Shown: piece after piece, positions 16,306-21,449 of the stretch | How positions within the stretch are numbered: the first letter of the stretch is position 1 | How the letters are laid out: each line of letters begins with the position of its first letter | Position numbers and translations under genes: made by a program | The notes under the pieces: model-generated | What the model was told of the DNA's origin: nothing | What the model saw: only the letters and a program-made list of their open reading frames with translations | Databases searched by the model: none | DNA from: a virus | Reading direction: 5' to 3' (one strand) | DNA: 21,449 nucleotides | Virus record (IMG/VR): IMGVR_UViG_3300035487_000919 | Span: 1-21,449 of that record

Positions 16306-16445
16306 TACTTATCAGTTTTTACTTTTTTCTTTTTTTGGTTATCAAGCTTACCTGCTTTCTCTAAAGAGTCTTTGACTCCCTGTGAAACTCTCACAGTTCT
16401 ACCGTTGAATTTTATTTCAACGGTAGTGTCTTTAAAGTGACCCAT
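16305..16445 (-). CDS. Small basic 46-residue protein directly after the major capsid gene
   Basis: This 46-codon frame fills the gap between the capsid and connector genes exactly. Its ATG overlaps the capsid stop as TAATG, and its own stop overlaps the connector start as TAATG. The protein starts MGHFKDTTVEIKFNGRTVRV, probably a short beta hairpin, then SQGVKDSLEKAGKL, a likely helix, and ends in a Lys-rich tail QKKKKVKTDK. I recognise no family. The place and size suit a small head protein such as a decoration, cement or head-completion factor, but this is only inference. Its early codons also form two RNA hairpins (16380-16426). Confidence 0.75.
   Translation of the reverse strand: MGHFKDTTVEIKFNGRTVRVSQGVKDSLEKAGKLDNQKKKKVKTDK
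16380..16426 (-). other. Pair of hairpins just after the major capsid stop codon
   Basis: The arms CTACCGTTGAA (16399-16409) and TTCAACGGTAG (16416-16426) form a perfect 11-base-pair stem with a six-base loop. Two bases further on, CTGTGA (16380-16385) and TCACAG (16391-16396) form a perfect six-base-pair stem with a five-base loop. In the transcript the large hairpin starts 19 bases after the capsid stop codon. There is no following T-run, so it is more likely an RNA stability or processing element than a terminator. Both lie inside the 46-residue gene. Confidence 0.65.
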
Positions 16446-17707
16446 TATGCTTTTGCTATCGCTGCTTTGTCTACTGCAAAATCACCTTTTACAAATGCTG
16501 GATAGTGATTAGATTTTACTCTTTGAACTAATCTAGCTTCTGCTAAGATAGTTACAAAATTCTTAGTGAAATCATCATTCTCATAACCTACATCGAAAGT
16601 TAAACCTTCTCTGAATCTTACACCTGCTTTACTAAAGTCTCCTACTAAATAGTCTCCTTCAGTAACTCCTGTATTTGCAATAACTTGAATACCTTTTATT
16701 ACAGTATTCGCACTAGTTGAAAAAGGAGGCAATACGTAATGTCCGTCAATTGATTTATCTAAATCCATAGCGGTAACATCAGAAGGATGCATAACGATAT
16801 AGTTAGCTTGGAAAAGAGAAACAGAAATTTGGTTAATAGCAACTCTTAATACATCAGCATTAATAGGTGAAATAACTTCATTAACAGAACCCGTAGCAAA
16901 AGAACCTGGTGCAAAAGCAGTAGCGTTAGCTAAGATACCTGTCAAGTTTTGACCCGTTCCGTCTCCAGATAATAATTGAGCATCAATAGTTAAATTGATT
17001 CTTTCAGCTAATTCTTGATTGATTTCAGACTCCATTAAAGGAATATCATCTAACATTTCTTTAGATACCTTGATATAAGCGGTAACTTTACGAACTGCAG
17101 CACTTGCAAGTACTAATTCAAAATCAATTTGAGCTTTAGCTGCACCCTCTGCAGTCATTCCTGGTGCACCTTCAGCGTTAGCTTGTTGAACCCATTCCCA
17201 TAAGTTAGAAGTAATTGAACCAACGTTCACTAAGTCTAAAATAAAAGGATTTCTTCTTACAATACGTGTAATCCCCGACTCACGTTCAGCTTGTGGTAAT
17301 TGACCCGTAGTGCTTCCACCTATTGTCATATTTCCAACTGCCTTCATAGTCATACGAATATTCGTCTTAGAATCTCCGTTTTTCATCGCAACTAACTTTT
17401 CTTCATTTACTTTAAGTAAACCAATTACTTGGTCTTTAAAAGAAACTTTCTTGTTTTCGTTTGCGTTGTTTAATTTAGAAGTTAATCCTTCAATAACTGC
17501 TCCTTGACTTTTTTGTGCGTCAATTAAAGCTACGTTAGAATCTTCTAAATTTTTTACTGTTTTCTTTAACTCAGCCGAGTTGTTAGAAATTGCTTTTAAA
17601 ACTTCTGGGTTTACTTCTCTAAAAGCATCCTTTAGTTTCGTGTCAATACTAGCACCGATAGAAGACTCTATCTTTGAAATTAGTGCGTCAAATTCCTCTT
17701 TGTTCAT
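16445..17707 (-). CDS. Major capsid protein, HK97 fold, with fused N-terminal scaffolding (delta) region
   Basis: This 420-residue protein forms the head shell. Residues 1-115 are helical and coiled-coil-like (FDALISKIESSIG..., ELKKTVKNLEDSNVAL), as in the HK97 delta domain that scaffolds assembly and is then removed by the prohead protease. The mature shell probably begins somewhere after residue 110. From about 125 the sequence follows the HK97 pattern: TRIVRRNPFILDLVNVGSI, WVQQANAEGAPGMTAEG, AYIKVSKEMLDDIP (211-223), ERINLTIDAQLLSGDGTGQ (235-253) and YIVMHPSDVTAM. No lysine/asparagine crosslink can be judged from sequence alone. The gene follows the protease by five bases and ends coupled to the 46-residue gene as TAATG. 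Confidence 0.92.
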   Translation of the reverse strand: MNKEEFDALISKIESSIGASIDTKLKDAFREVNPEVLKAISNNSAELKKTVKNLEDSNVALIDAQKSQGAVIEGLTSKLNNANENKKVSFKDQVIGLLKVNEEKLVAMKNGDSKTNIRMTMKAVGNMTIGGSTTGQLPQAERESGITRIVRRNPFILDLVNVGSITSNLWEWVQQANAEGAPGMTAEGAAKAQIDFELVLASAAVRKVTAYIKVSKEMLDDIPLMESEINQELAERINLTIDAQLLSGDGTGQNLTGILANATAFAPGSFATGSVNEVISPINADVLRVAINQISVSLFQANYIVMHPSDVTAMDLDKSIDGHYVLPPFSTSANTVIKGIQVIANTGVTEGDYLVGDFSKAGVRFREGLTFDVGYENDDFTKNFVTILAEARLVQRVKSNHYPAFVKGDFAVDKAAIAKA

Positions 17708-17712
17708 TTTAC

Positions 17713-18552
17713 TTAGTTTAAATTAAAATTATTTTTATTAATCGCATCAATTATACTGAAAGTGCTATCTGCGGCTTTCTCTTGAGTGTCTGTATTATTG
17801 ATTAAATCAATTAGAGACGGCTCATTCTTAATGTTTGTTGTTGGAGTAATTGGGTTGCTTCCCATTGGTACCGCTGAACCTTCAATTACTTTTGCCTCAG
17901 TAACTACCCAGAAATAACCTAATTGCTCGGCATCTTCTTTGTTTATTACTTGAGAAATGTATTTGTCATAAAAGTTTTTTTCTTTTTCGTAGTCCTCATC
18001 GTTTACGGCAAGTTCCATTTTTACGTATCTCATTCCTACTGAATGATTGTTTACAAAACCTTGCTTATATTGGTTGAACATATATTTGTTACGAGACTCT
18101 TTTACCGTAGATTCAAAAACTAAAGCTTGAGTTGTTCCAATAGCATTATACCCTAACTCTTTCCAAGTCATTGTTTCAGCACTAGCTTTTAAATCATCTC
18201 CACTAGCTATAATCTTATCAAAAGAACTTGATTGATGCTCTTGTATATGCATTATCCTATTATTCTCCTTTAAAGACTTGTTCCAAATACCTGGTATATG
18301 AACGTCTCCGTGTGAATCTAAAAAGTTGGTAGTATTTATAACCGCCTTAACTTTTATTTCACTAATAGGCTCCGAAGAAACACTTTCTGATTTATTTGCT
18401 GACTTTGTACCTTCAATATGAACAGAACTTCCGCCAATACCGTCAGCTAATTTAATCACACTTTTTTTCTGAGAAATAAGTGTTTCTTTATTTAGTATTA
18501 AGAAATCAAACAACTCTTTTTTTGTTTGGTAATTTGGAATATCTAGTTTCAT
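17713..18552 (-). CDS. Prohead serine protease (HK97 gp4 / S78 type)
   Basis: This 279-residue enzyme cleaves the scaffolding region from capsid subunits during head maturation. The herpesvirus-protease-like His-Ser-Glu triad can be read as His106 in HIQEHQSSSFDKIIAS, Ser171 in VNNHSVGMRYV and Glu224 in KVIEGSAVPMGSNP, each in its usual context. The core begins near residue 64 (SEIKVKAVINTTNFLDSHGDV). The first 60 residues and last 40 (from about 240) look disordered and may be targeting or self-cleavage tails. It lies between portal and capsid genes in the standard order. The start is four bases after a 30-codon frame, which itself overlaps the portal gene. Confidence 0.9.
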   Translation of the reverse strand: MKLDIPNYQTKKELFDFLILNKETLISQKKSVIKLADGIGGSSVHIEGTKSANKSESVSSEPISEIKVKAVINTTNFLDSHGDVHIPGIWNKSLKENNRIMHIQEHQSSSFDKIIASGDDLKASAETMTWKELGYNAIGTTQALVFESTVKESRNKYMFNQYKQGFVNNHSVGMRYVKMELAVNDEDYEKEKNFYDKYISQVINKEDAEQLGYFWVVTEAKVIEGSAVPMGSNPITPTTNIKNEPSLIDLINNTDTQEKAADSTFSIIDAINKNNFNLN

Positions 18553-18556
18553 TTTT

Positions 18557-18649
18557 TTACTTGTTAATTACCTTATTATCATTAAGTGTTTTTTTCTTTA
18601 GAGCAATAATTTTTAATAACTCCTCTTTAGTCGGCTTGTTCTTCTCCAT
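18557..18649 (-). CDS. Possible 30-residue protein between portal and protease genes
   Basis: A 30-codon frame starts inside the end of the portal gene (23-base overlap) and stops four bases before the protease start. It would encode a charged helical peptide beginning MEKNKPTKEELLKIIAL, with no hydrophobic segment. It fills the 74 bases between the two genes, where nothing else is seen. The spacing suits this operon, but the short length and the longer overlap leave real doubt. Function is unknown. Confidence 0.4.
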   Translation of the reverse strand: MEKNKPTKEELLKIIALKKKTLNDNKVINK

Positions 18650-19946
18650 CTTCTTGGGTTTGATTGTTTTCTATATTTGAGTTTTGAGATGCTGATATTA
18701 CTTGAATCTCTTCTAATTGTAAATCTTTATCAAATCCACACATTTCAAGAGCAACCTCTTTAGGAACACCTGTTATAAGCAAGTCATTTAATGCTTTAGC
18801 TTTTTTACTTATTCCCTCATACCTTTCAATAAGTATAAATTGCATTATAGGTAAATGCTCGTAGCTACCTACTAATTTATAATCACTATCGTCAATCAAC
18901 TGATTAAGAACGTCTGCAAAAGCATTTGTACTAGCCTGCATCTCGTTTTGAATATACGAAACCATAGACTCCTTGAAGTTATTGTAGGTTGTTTTTTTAG
19001 CCTCTAAAGAAATAATATCTTTAGGGATATGTAAAGCGGTATATATTAAGTTACCATCTACTTTTACTGACTCATCAAGACCTAAGTCCCTTAAAGCAAT
19101 ATGTAATGACTGATAATTAATACTTGCCTTTGTTACAATGCCTCTTTTTCTAAACCATCCTAAACCATAATTGTTTTGAAGTAAGTTTTCGGCTTTCTCT
19201 TTATCGTCACCCGCAAGAGGAAAGTGTTCGTTATTACCCCCGCTTATCAATTCTTTTCCGTTAGTCTTTAAAATGATATTCTTAGCGATTAGAGAGTCGT
19301 TTGTGTTAATCAAGGTTTGTCTTAATCCGTCTAACCTAGAATTTACGTCATAGAAGTTTTTTTGCAACATATTAGGCAAGTCATAGAAAAATATCAAGTC
19401 CTTGACTTTTATTTTAAGATTCTCACCATTTTCATCGTATTTTATAATTTCGTTATCAGCGATACCTTTAGCCCTTGCAGATAGCATTGGGGAACGAAAA
19501 TTAGTGTCCTTGTATTTTAATGGCCATTCTATTAAATCAGAATCCAATAGGTATATTGAATCTATATCCTCAGCACCACTAAAGCCTATTGGTCTTTTTA
19601 AGTAACCAACAGCTTTTCCTTGAGCAATTTGAATAAACTGTAAACTTTCTAAAAAGTCTGATTGAGTTTGATATAGGTTTGGCTTATTTAAAAGTTTGAT
19701 TAGCCAATGATTTTTTTCTTCCTTTCCTGTTTCTTTATTTACAACCTTAAATTCAGCTTGACTAAATAATTTTGATATAAATAGTAATGCAGGTGTTAGT
19801 ATTGGGTGATTCTGAGAAATTTCTAAGTTACTTTGATTTTCGCCAGAACCGAAACCGTTCCCGTTATTCTCTACGTACCAGTTGTTACCAGACGAATCTC
19901 TGTTCCAAGTTAGCTTTTTGAGTCTTTGAAATATATTCAATGGCAT
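18627..19946 (-). CDS. Portal protein, HK97 family
   Basis: This 439-residue protein would form the dodecameric ring through which DNA is packaged and ejected. Typical portal segments are WLIKLLNKPNLYQTQSDFLE (81-100), FIQIAQGKAVGYLKRP (104-119, the 'l.GNay....r' segment), SRLDGLRQTLINTNDSLIA (203-221) and ILKTNGKELISGG (225-237). LHIPKDIISLE at 305-315 and the helical NAFADVLNQL follow as expected. The last 25 residues are acidic and Gln/Asn-rich. The length is normal for the HK97 type. No terminase gene lies upstream in this window. The 51-base gap before it holds a candidate promoter element. Confidence 0.9.
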   Translation of the reverse strand: MPLNIFQRLKKLTWNRDSSGNNWYVENNGNGFGSGENQSNLEISQNHPILTPALLFISKLFSQAEFKVVNKETGKEEKNHWLIKLLNKPNLYQTQSDFLESLQFIQIAQGKAVGYLKRPIGFSGAEDIDSIYLLDSDLIEWPLKYKDTNFRSPMLSARAKGIADNEIIKYDENGENLKIKVKDLIFFYDLPNMLQKNFYDVNSRLDGLRQTLINTNDSLIAKNIILKTNGKELISGGNNEHFPLAGDDKEKAENLLQNNYGLGWFRKRGIVTKASINYQSLHIALRDLGLDESVKVDGNLIYTALHIPKDIISLEAKKTTYNNFKESMVSYIQNEMQASTNAFADVLNQLIDDSDYKLVGSYEHLPIMQFILIERYEGISKKAKALNDLLITGVPKEVALEMCGFDKDLQLEEIQVISASQNSNIENNQTQEDGEEQAD

Positions 19947-19963
19947 AAAATTACATATTTCCC

Positions 19964-19971
19964 CAAAAATA
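19964..19971 (-). promoter_or_regulatory. Candidate Bacteroidota promoter -7 element before the portal gene (TATTTTTG)
   Basis: On the minus strand TATTTTTG matches TAnnTTTG. It lies 18 bases before the portal ATG, in the second-longest gene-free stretch (19947-19997). No TTTG is present at the expected distance upstream, so the match is partial. It leaves a very short leader. It may drive the head module, but the support is weak in AT-rich DNA. Confidence 0.25.
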
Positions 19972-19997
19972 CTAAAAAATAACTACATAATATTGTT

Positions 19998-20204
19998 TTA
20001 TTTATTTATAATCTTTTTTGCTAGAAAAATATACGTTTTTGAAATAGCATTATTTGTATCTATTCCTTGTTTTAAAGCCTTTTCATACCTCATAGGTTTG
20101 TTATTACCTGTTTTTACCTCAATACGCCAAGTCCCCCCGACTTTTACGGGGTAGACTTTTATCTCTTTTTTAAAACATATACTACAGGCTTCGCTGATAT
20201 TCAT
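19998..20204 (-). CDS. Small hypothetical protein upstream of portal
   Basis: This 68-residue basic protein has an N-terminal cysteine pair, EACSICFKK, then VYPVKVGGTWRIEVKTGNN, which looks like two short beta strands, and a helical C-terminus SKTYIFLAKKIINK. Two cysteines are too few for a convincing zinc site. I recognise no family. It is coupled to the gene before it by TAATG. A GC-rich hairpin (20129-20158) lies inside its coding sequence. The function is unknown; the position between small DNA-metabolism-type genes and portal gives no firm hint. Confidence 0.6.
   Translation of the reverse strand: MNISEACSICFKKEIKVYPVKVGGTWRIEVKTGNNKPMRYEKALKQGIDTNNAISKTYIFLAKKIINK
20129..20158 (-). other. 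GC-rich hairpin inside the 68-residue gene
   Basis: AAGTC (20129-20133) pairs with GACTT (20154-20158), and CCCCG (20035+100 to 20139; that is 20135-20139) pairs with CGGGG (20147-20151) around a seven-base loop. Two bases on the right and one on the left are unpaired between the stems. It stands out in DNA that is otherwise AT-rich. It lies about 180-210 bases before the portal start. No T-run follows. Confidence 0.4.
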
Positions 20205-20575
20205 TACTTTTTTGCCTTGTCTTCGATTAAAATTCTATCACTTATACTAACTAATCTCTTTCTATCCTTTGTAAATGCTACAAAAACCTCTTGTAGTTTT
20301 GTGAAATCTGCGAAATCAAACTTTAAAAACTCGTCTATAAACGTTAATTTATTTGAAACCAACTTATCCGACAAATCTTTATCATCTACGTTCTCTGTTT
20401 CGTTAAAATAGTCTTCTTCTATCTTTATCAAGTCCTTTAAAGTTCTATTTACGTTCATTTTAGCTGATTGCTTAAATACACCTAAATGCTTCGACTCTTC
20501 TAAGTAATGAGTTGTAATATAAGAAGATATAATTCCTCCGCTTACAAATTGTACTGCTTTTTTTGATAATACCAT
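20204..20575 (-). CDS. Hypothetical helical protein
   Basis: This 123-residue protein is predicted from its sequence to be nearly all helical. The N-terminus MVLSKKAVQFVSGGIISSYITTHYL is mildly hydrophobic but lacks a clear membrane segment. The middle is acidic (IEEDYFNETENVDDKDLSD) and the C-terminus is charged (FTKDRKRLVSISDRILIED). I do not recognise it. It sits where many phages encode the small terminase subunit, and helical content would fit, but there is no visible DNA-binding helix-turn-helix and no large terminase gene follows, so I do not make that call. It starts 13 bases after the membrane peptide gene and is coupled to the 68-residue gene by TAATG. Confidence 0.6.
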   Translation of the reverse strand: MVLSKKAVQFVSGGIISSYITTHYLEESKHLGVFKQSAKMNVNRTLKDLIKIEEDYFNETENVDDKDLSDKLVSNKLTFIDEFLKFDFADFTKLQEVFVAFTKDRKRLVSISDRILIEDKAKK

Positions 20576-20588
20576 AATTTATTTCTTT

Positions 20589-20666
20589 TTAATCAAAAGG
20601 TTCGTTTTTTTTACTAAATATTTTTAATGAAAATATGAAAAAGACAACTATTAATATTAATTTCAT
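20589..20666 (-). CDS. Very small membrane peptide, 25 residues
   Basis: A 25-codon frame begins on the stop codon of the DUF3310-like gene (TAATG overlap). The peptide starts MKLILIVVFFIFSLKIF, one hydrophobic stretch long enough to cross a membrane, followed by a basic/polar tail SKKNEPFD. The TAATG coupling and the fact that it fills the 90-base interval support it as real. It could be a small membrane-acting phage peptide, perhaps linked to lysis or exclusion, but nothing in the sequence shows which. A frame this short could still be chance. Confidence 0.5.
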   Translation of the reverse strand: MKLILIVVFFIFSLKIFSKKNEPFD

Positions 20667-20917
20667 TATTGATTATTTAGCATTAATTTTAAAACCAATT
20701 GGGTTTTTTCTATATCTTCGTTGAATTGCCCTTTTTTATATGCTCTATCAATACGTTTAATCGCATCGAACTGATAAGGGTTCCAACCTCTTTCTAAACC
20801 TATCTTATAGAGACTACCTTTATCATTTGAGTAATGCTCGGGTACTTCTTCATTTTTTAAAGTTGTATCACAAGTGTAACTCTTTTGTAATTCTTGCCAT
20901 TTTTCTAAACTATTCAT
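20666..20917 (-). CDS. DUF3310-like small phage protein
   Basis: This 83-residue protein contains VPEHYSNDKG (25-34), then FDAIKRIDRAYKKGQFNED (50-68) and a closing helix IEKTQLVLKLML. This follows the DUF3310 pattern 'P.HY....', 'nAiKYi.Ry..Kg...eDl.KA..Yl', found in phage proteins sometimes annotated as nucleotide kinases, although the biochemical role is unproven. The usual 'KY' is 'KR' here. It lies one base after the VRR-NUC gene and overlaps the next peptide gene as TAATG. The family call is from pattern recall and is moderate. Confidence 0.6.
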   Translation of the reverse strand: MNSLEKWQELQKSYTCDTTLKNEEVPEHYSNDKGSLYKIGLERGWNPYQFDAIKRIDRAYKKGQFNEDIEKTQLVLKLMLNNQ

Positions 20918-20918
20918 C

Positions 20919-21251
20919 TTATATAACTATTTTTACGATTAATTCTTTAAATTCTTCAAGTGAGCGTATAATATAGTACTCAAACCCTTGATTTGTCATA
21001 AGATACTGCCAAGACCTTTGAGAGTCTGACTGCCTTCCTTTTTCAGTTTTTAATTCTATCATAACCGAAAAGCTTTTATAATACAAAACCATATCTGAAC
21101 GACCCTTTACAACTCCTAGAAATTTATTAAGTTTTCCTCTTAAACCACCTACTGAATTATTATTGTTGTAACATAGGCAACCTCTTAGTTTAGGGTATTC
21201 ATTATTGAAAAACATTACAATCTCTTGCTGTATTCTTGCTTCTGATTTCAT
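20919..21251 (-). CDS. VRR-NUC domain nuclease
   Basis: This 110-residue protein is a compact PD-(D/E)XK-type nuclease of the VRR-NUC family. Residues 4-10 (EARIQQE) form the first conserved helix. GRSDMVLYY (50-58) provides the acidic Asp53, and IELKTEKGRQSDSQRSW (65-81) gives the E-x-K pair Glu66/Lys68, with the conserved Gln and following helix. The C-terminus FEYYIIRSLEEF is the usual last strand and helix. Stand-alone phage VRR-NUC proteins are thought to cut branched or structured DNA in replication or packaging; which of these applies is not shown. It overlaps the gene before it by four bases (ATGA). Confidence 0.85.
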   Translation of the reverse strand: MKSEARIQQEIVMFFNNEYPKLRGCLCYNNNNSVGGLRGKLNKFLGVVKGRSDMVLYYKSFSVMIELKTEKGRQSDSQRSWQYLMTNQGFEYYIIRSLEEFKELIVKIVI

Positions 21252-21439
21252 AATTTATTTATTTCTTGTTTAACTTCTTGCCAAAATATCATCTGAAACT
21301 TTGCTCCGTAATTGTTTTCTAATATCTCATCTACACAAATAAATGCAGATTGTTTAGCAATTATAATGTTTTCATCTCTACAATCTAATAAACACATTTT
21401 ACTTACTAACTCTATTGCTTTTTCTTTTGGATTCAACAT
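21248..21439 (-). CDS. Small hypothetical protein common in Bacteroidota phages
   Basis: This 63-residue protein starts MLNPKEKAIELVSKMC and has IIIAKQSAFICVDEILENN, ending MIFWQEVKQEINKL. The pattern 'P.ekA.eLv.k', 'AK..A...vdEI' and 'W..Vk.EI.kL' is one I associate with small helical proteins in many Bacteroidota phages, of unknown function. It overlaps the VRR-NUC gene by four bases, so they are probably co-translated. The preceding gene is outside the window. Confidence 0.65.
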   Translation of the reverse strand: MLNPKEKAIELVSKMCLLDCRDENIIIAKQSAFICVDEILENNYGAKFQMIFWQEVKQEINKL

Positions 21440-21449
21440 AGGGCTTATA

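Noticed and set aside
16380-16426. Reading the hairpins after the capsid gene as an intrinsic terminator
   Set aside because: No T-run follows either stem on the coding strand, and the next gene is coupled to the capsid gene by TAATG.
19998-20204. Zinc-finger protein from the N-terminal CSIC motif
   Set aside because: Only one cysteine pair is present, with no second pair of Cys or His at a suitable distance.
2657-20411. Other plus-strand open frames of 60-85 codons opposite the large genes
   Set aside because: All lie wholly or almost wholly opposite well-supported minus-strand genes, have no family resemblance and show no operon spacing, so they are treated as shadows.
20204-20575. Small terminase subunit
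   Set aside because: Position and helical content fit loosely, but no DNA-binding motif is visible and no large terminase gene follows.

Overview
The window looks like the late (structural) region of a tailed phage or prophage that infects a member of the Bacteroidota, most likely a flavobacterium. All 25 genes I can support lie on the minus strand, so the transcriptional order runs from high to low coordinates. The DNA is strongly AT-rich, starts lack Shine-Dalgarno sequences and sit in A/T-rich leaders, and two gaps carry the Bacteroidota -7 promoter type TAnnTTTG. Several proteins are of the kind seen in flavobacterial phages. I see no RNA genes, CRISPR array, insertion sequence, integrase or lysis enzyme.

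Layout in transcription order. (1) 21439-19998: six small genes, including a VRR-NUC nuclease, a DUF3310-like protein, a 25-residue membrane peptide and unknowns. (2) 19946-16445: the HK97-type head module, with portal, prohead serine protease and major capsid protein carrying a fused scaffolding (delta) region. (3) 16445-15004: head completion, with a 46-residue basic protein, a 217-residue connector candidate, a 171-residue tail-completion candidate and a 48-residue basic protein. (4) 15013-14090: a probable tail tube protein with a C-terminal Ig-like domain, followed by an intrinsic terminator. (5) 14013-7462: two tail-assembly genes, the 1041-residue tape measure and a large Bacteroidota-type tail-tip protein. 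(6) 7458-1: host-contact proteins, namely a tail protein with an SprB-like domain, a fiber, a small spike-base-like protein, a 50-residue protein, a 1023-residue adhesin with five carbohydrate-binding-like modules, and the start of one more gene. A tape measure together with no visible sheath gene points to a siphovirus.

The genes are packed as one operon. Seven junctions have the stop and next start overlapping as TAATG, two overlap as ATGA, and most others are within a few bases. Five genes of 25-50 codons fill what would otherwise look like gaps. The longest stretch without a gene is 80 bases (3525-3604), so no gap exceeds 300 bases.

The most interesting signals are these: RNA hairpins directly after the major capsid gene and a terminator directly after the tail tube gene, which could set the output of the two most abundant virion proteins; an adhesin in which a normally contiguous phage core is split by inserted binding modules, with signs of recent tandem duplication; a candidate separate promoter with a tetranucleotide repeat in front of the spike-base/adhesin genes; and an SprB-like domain in a tail protein. 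I did not find a clearly novel defence or anti-defence system.
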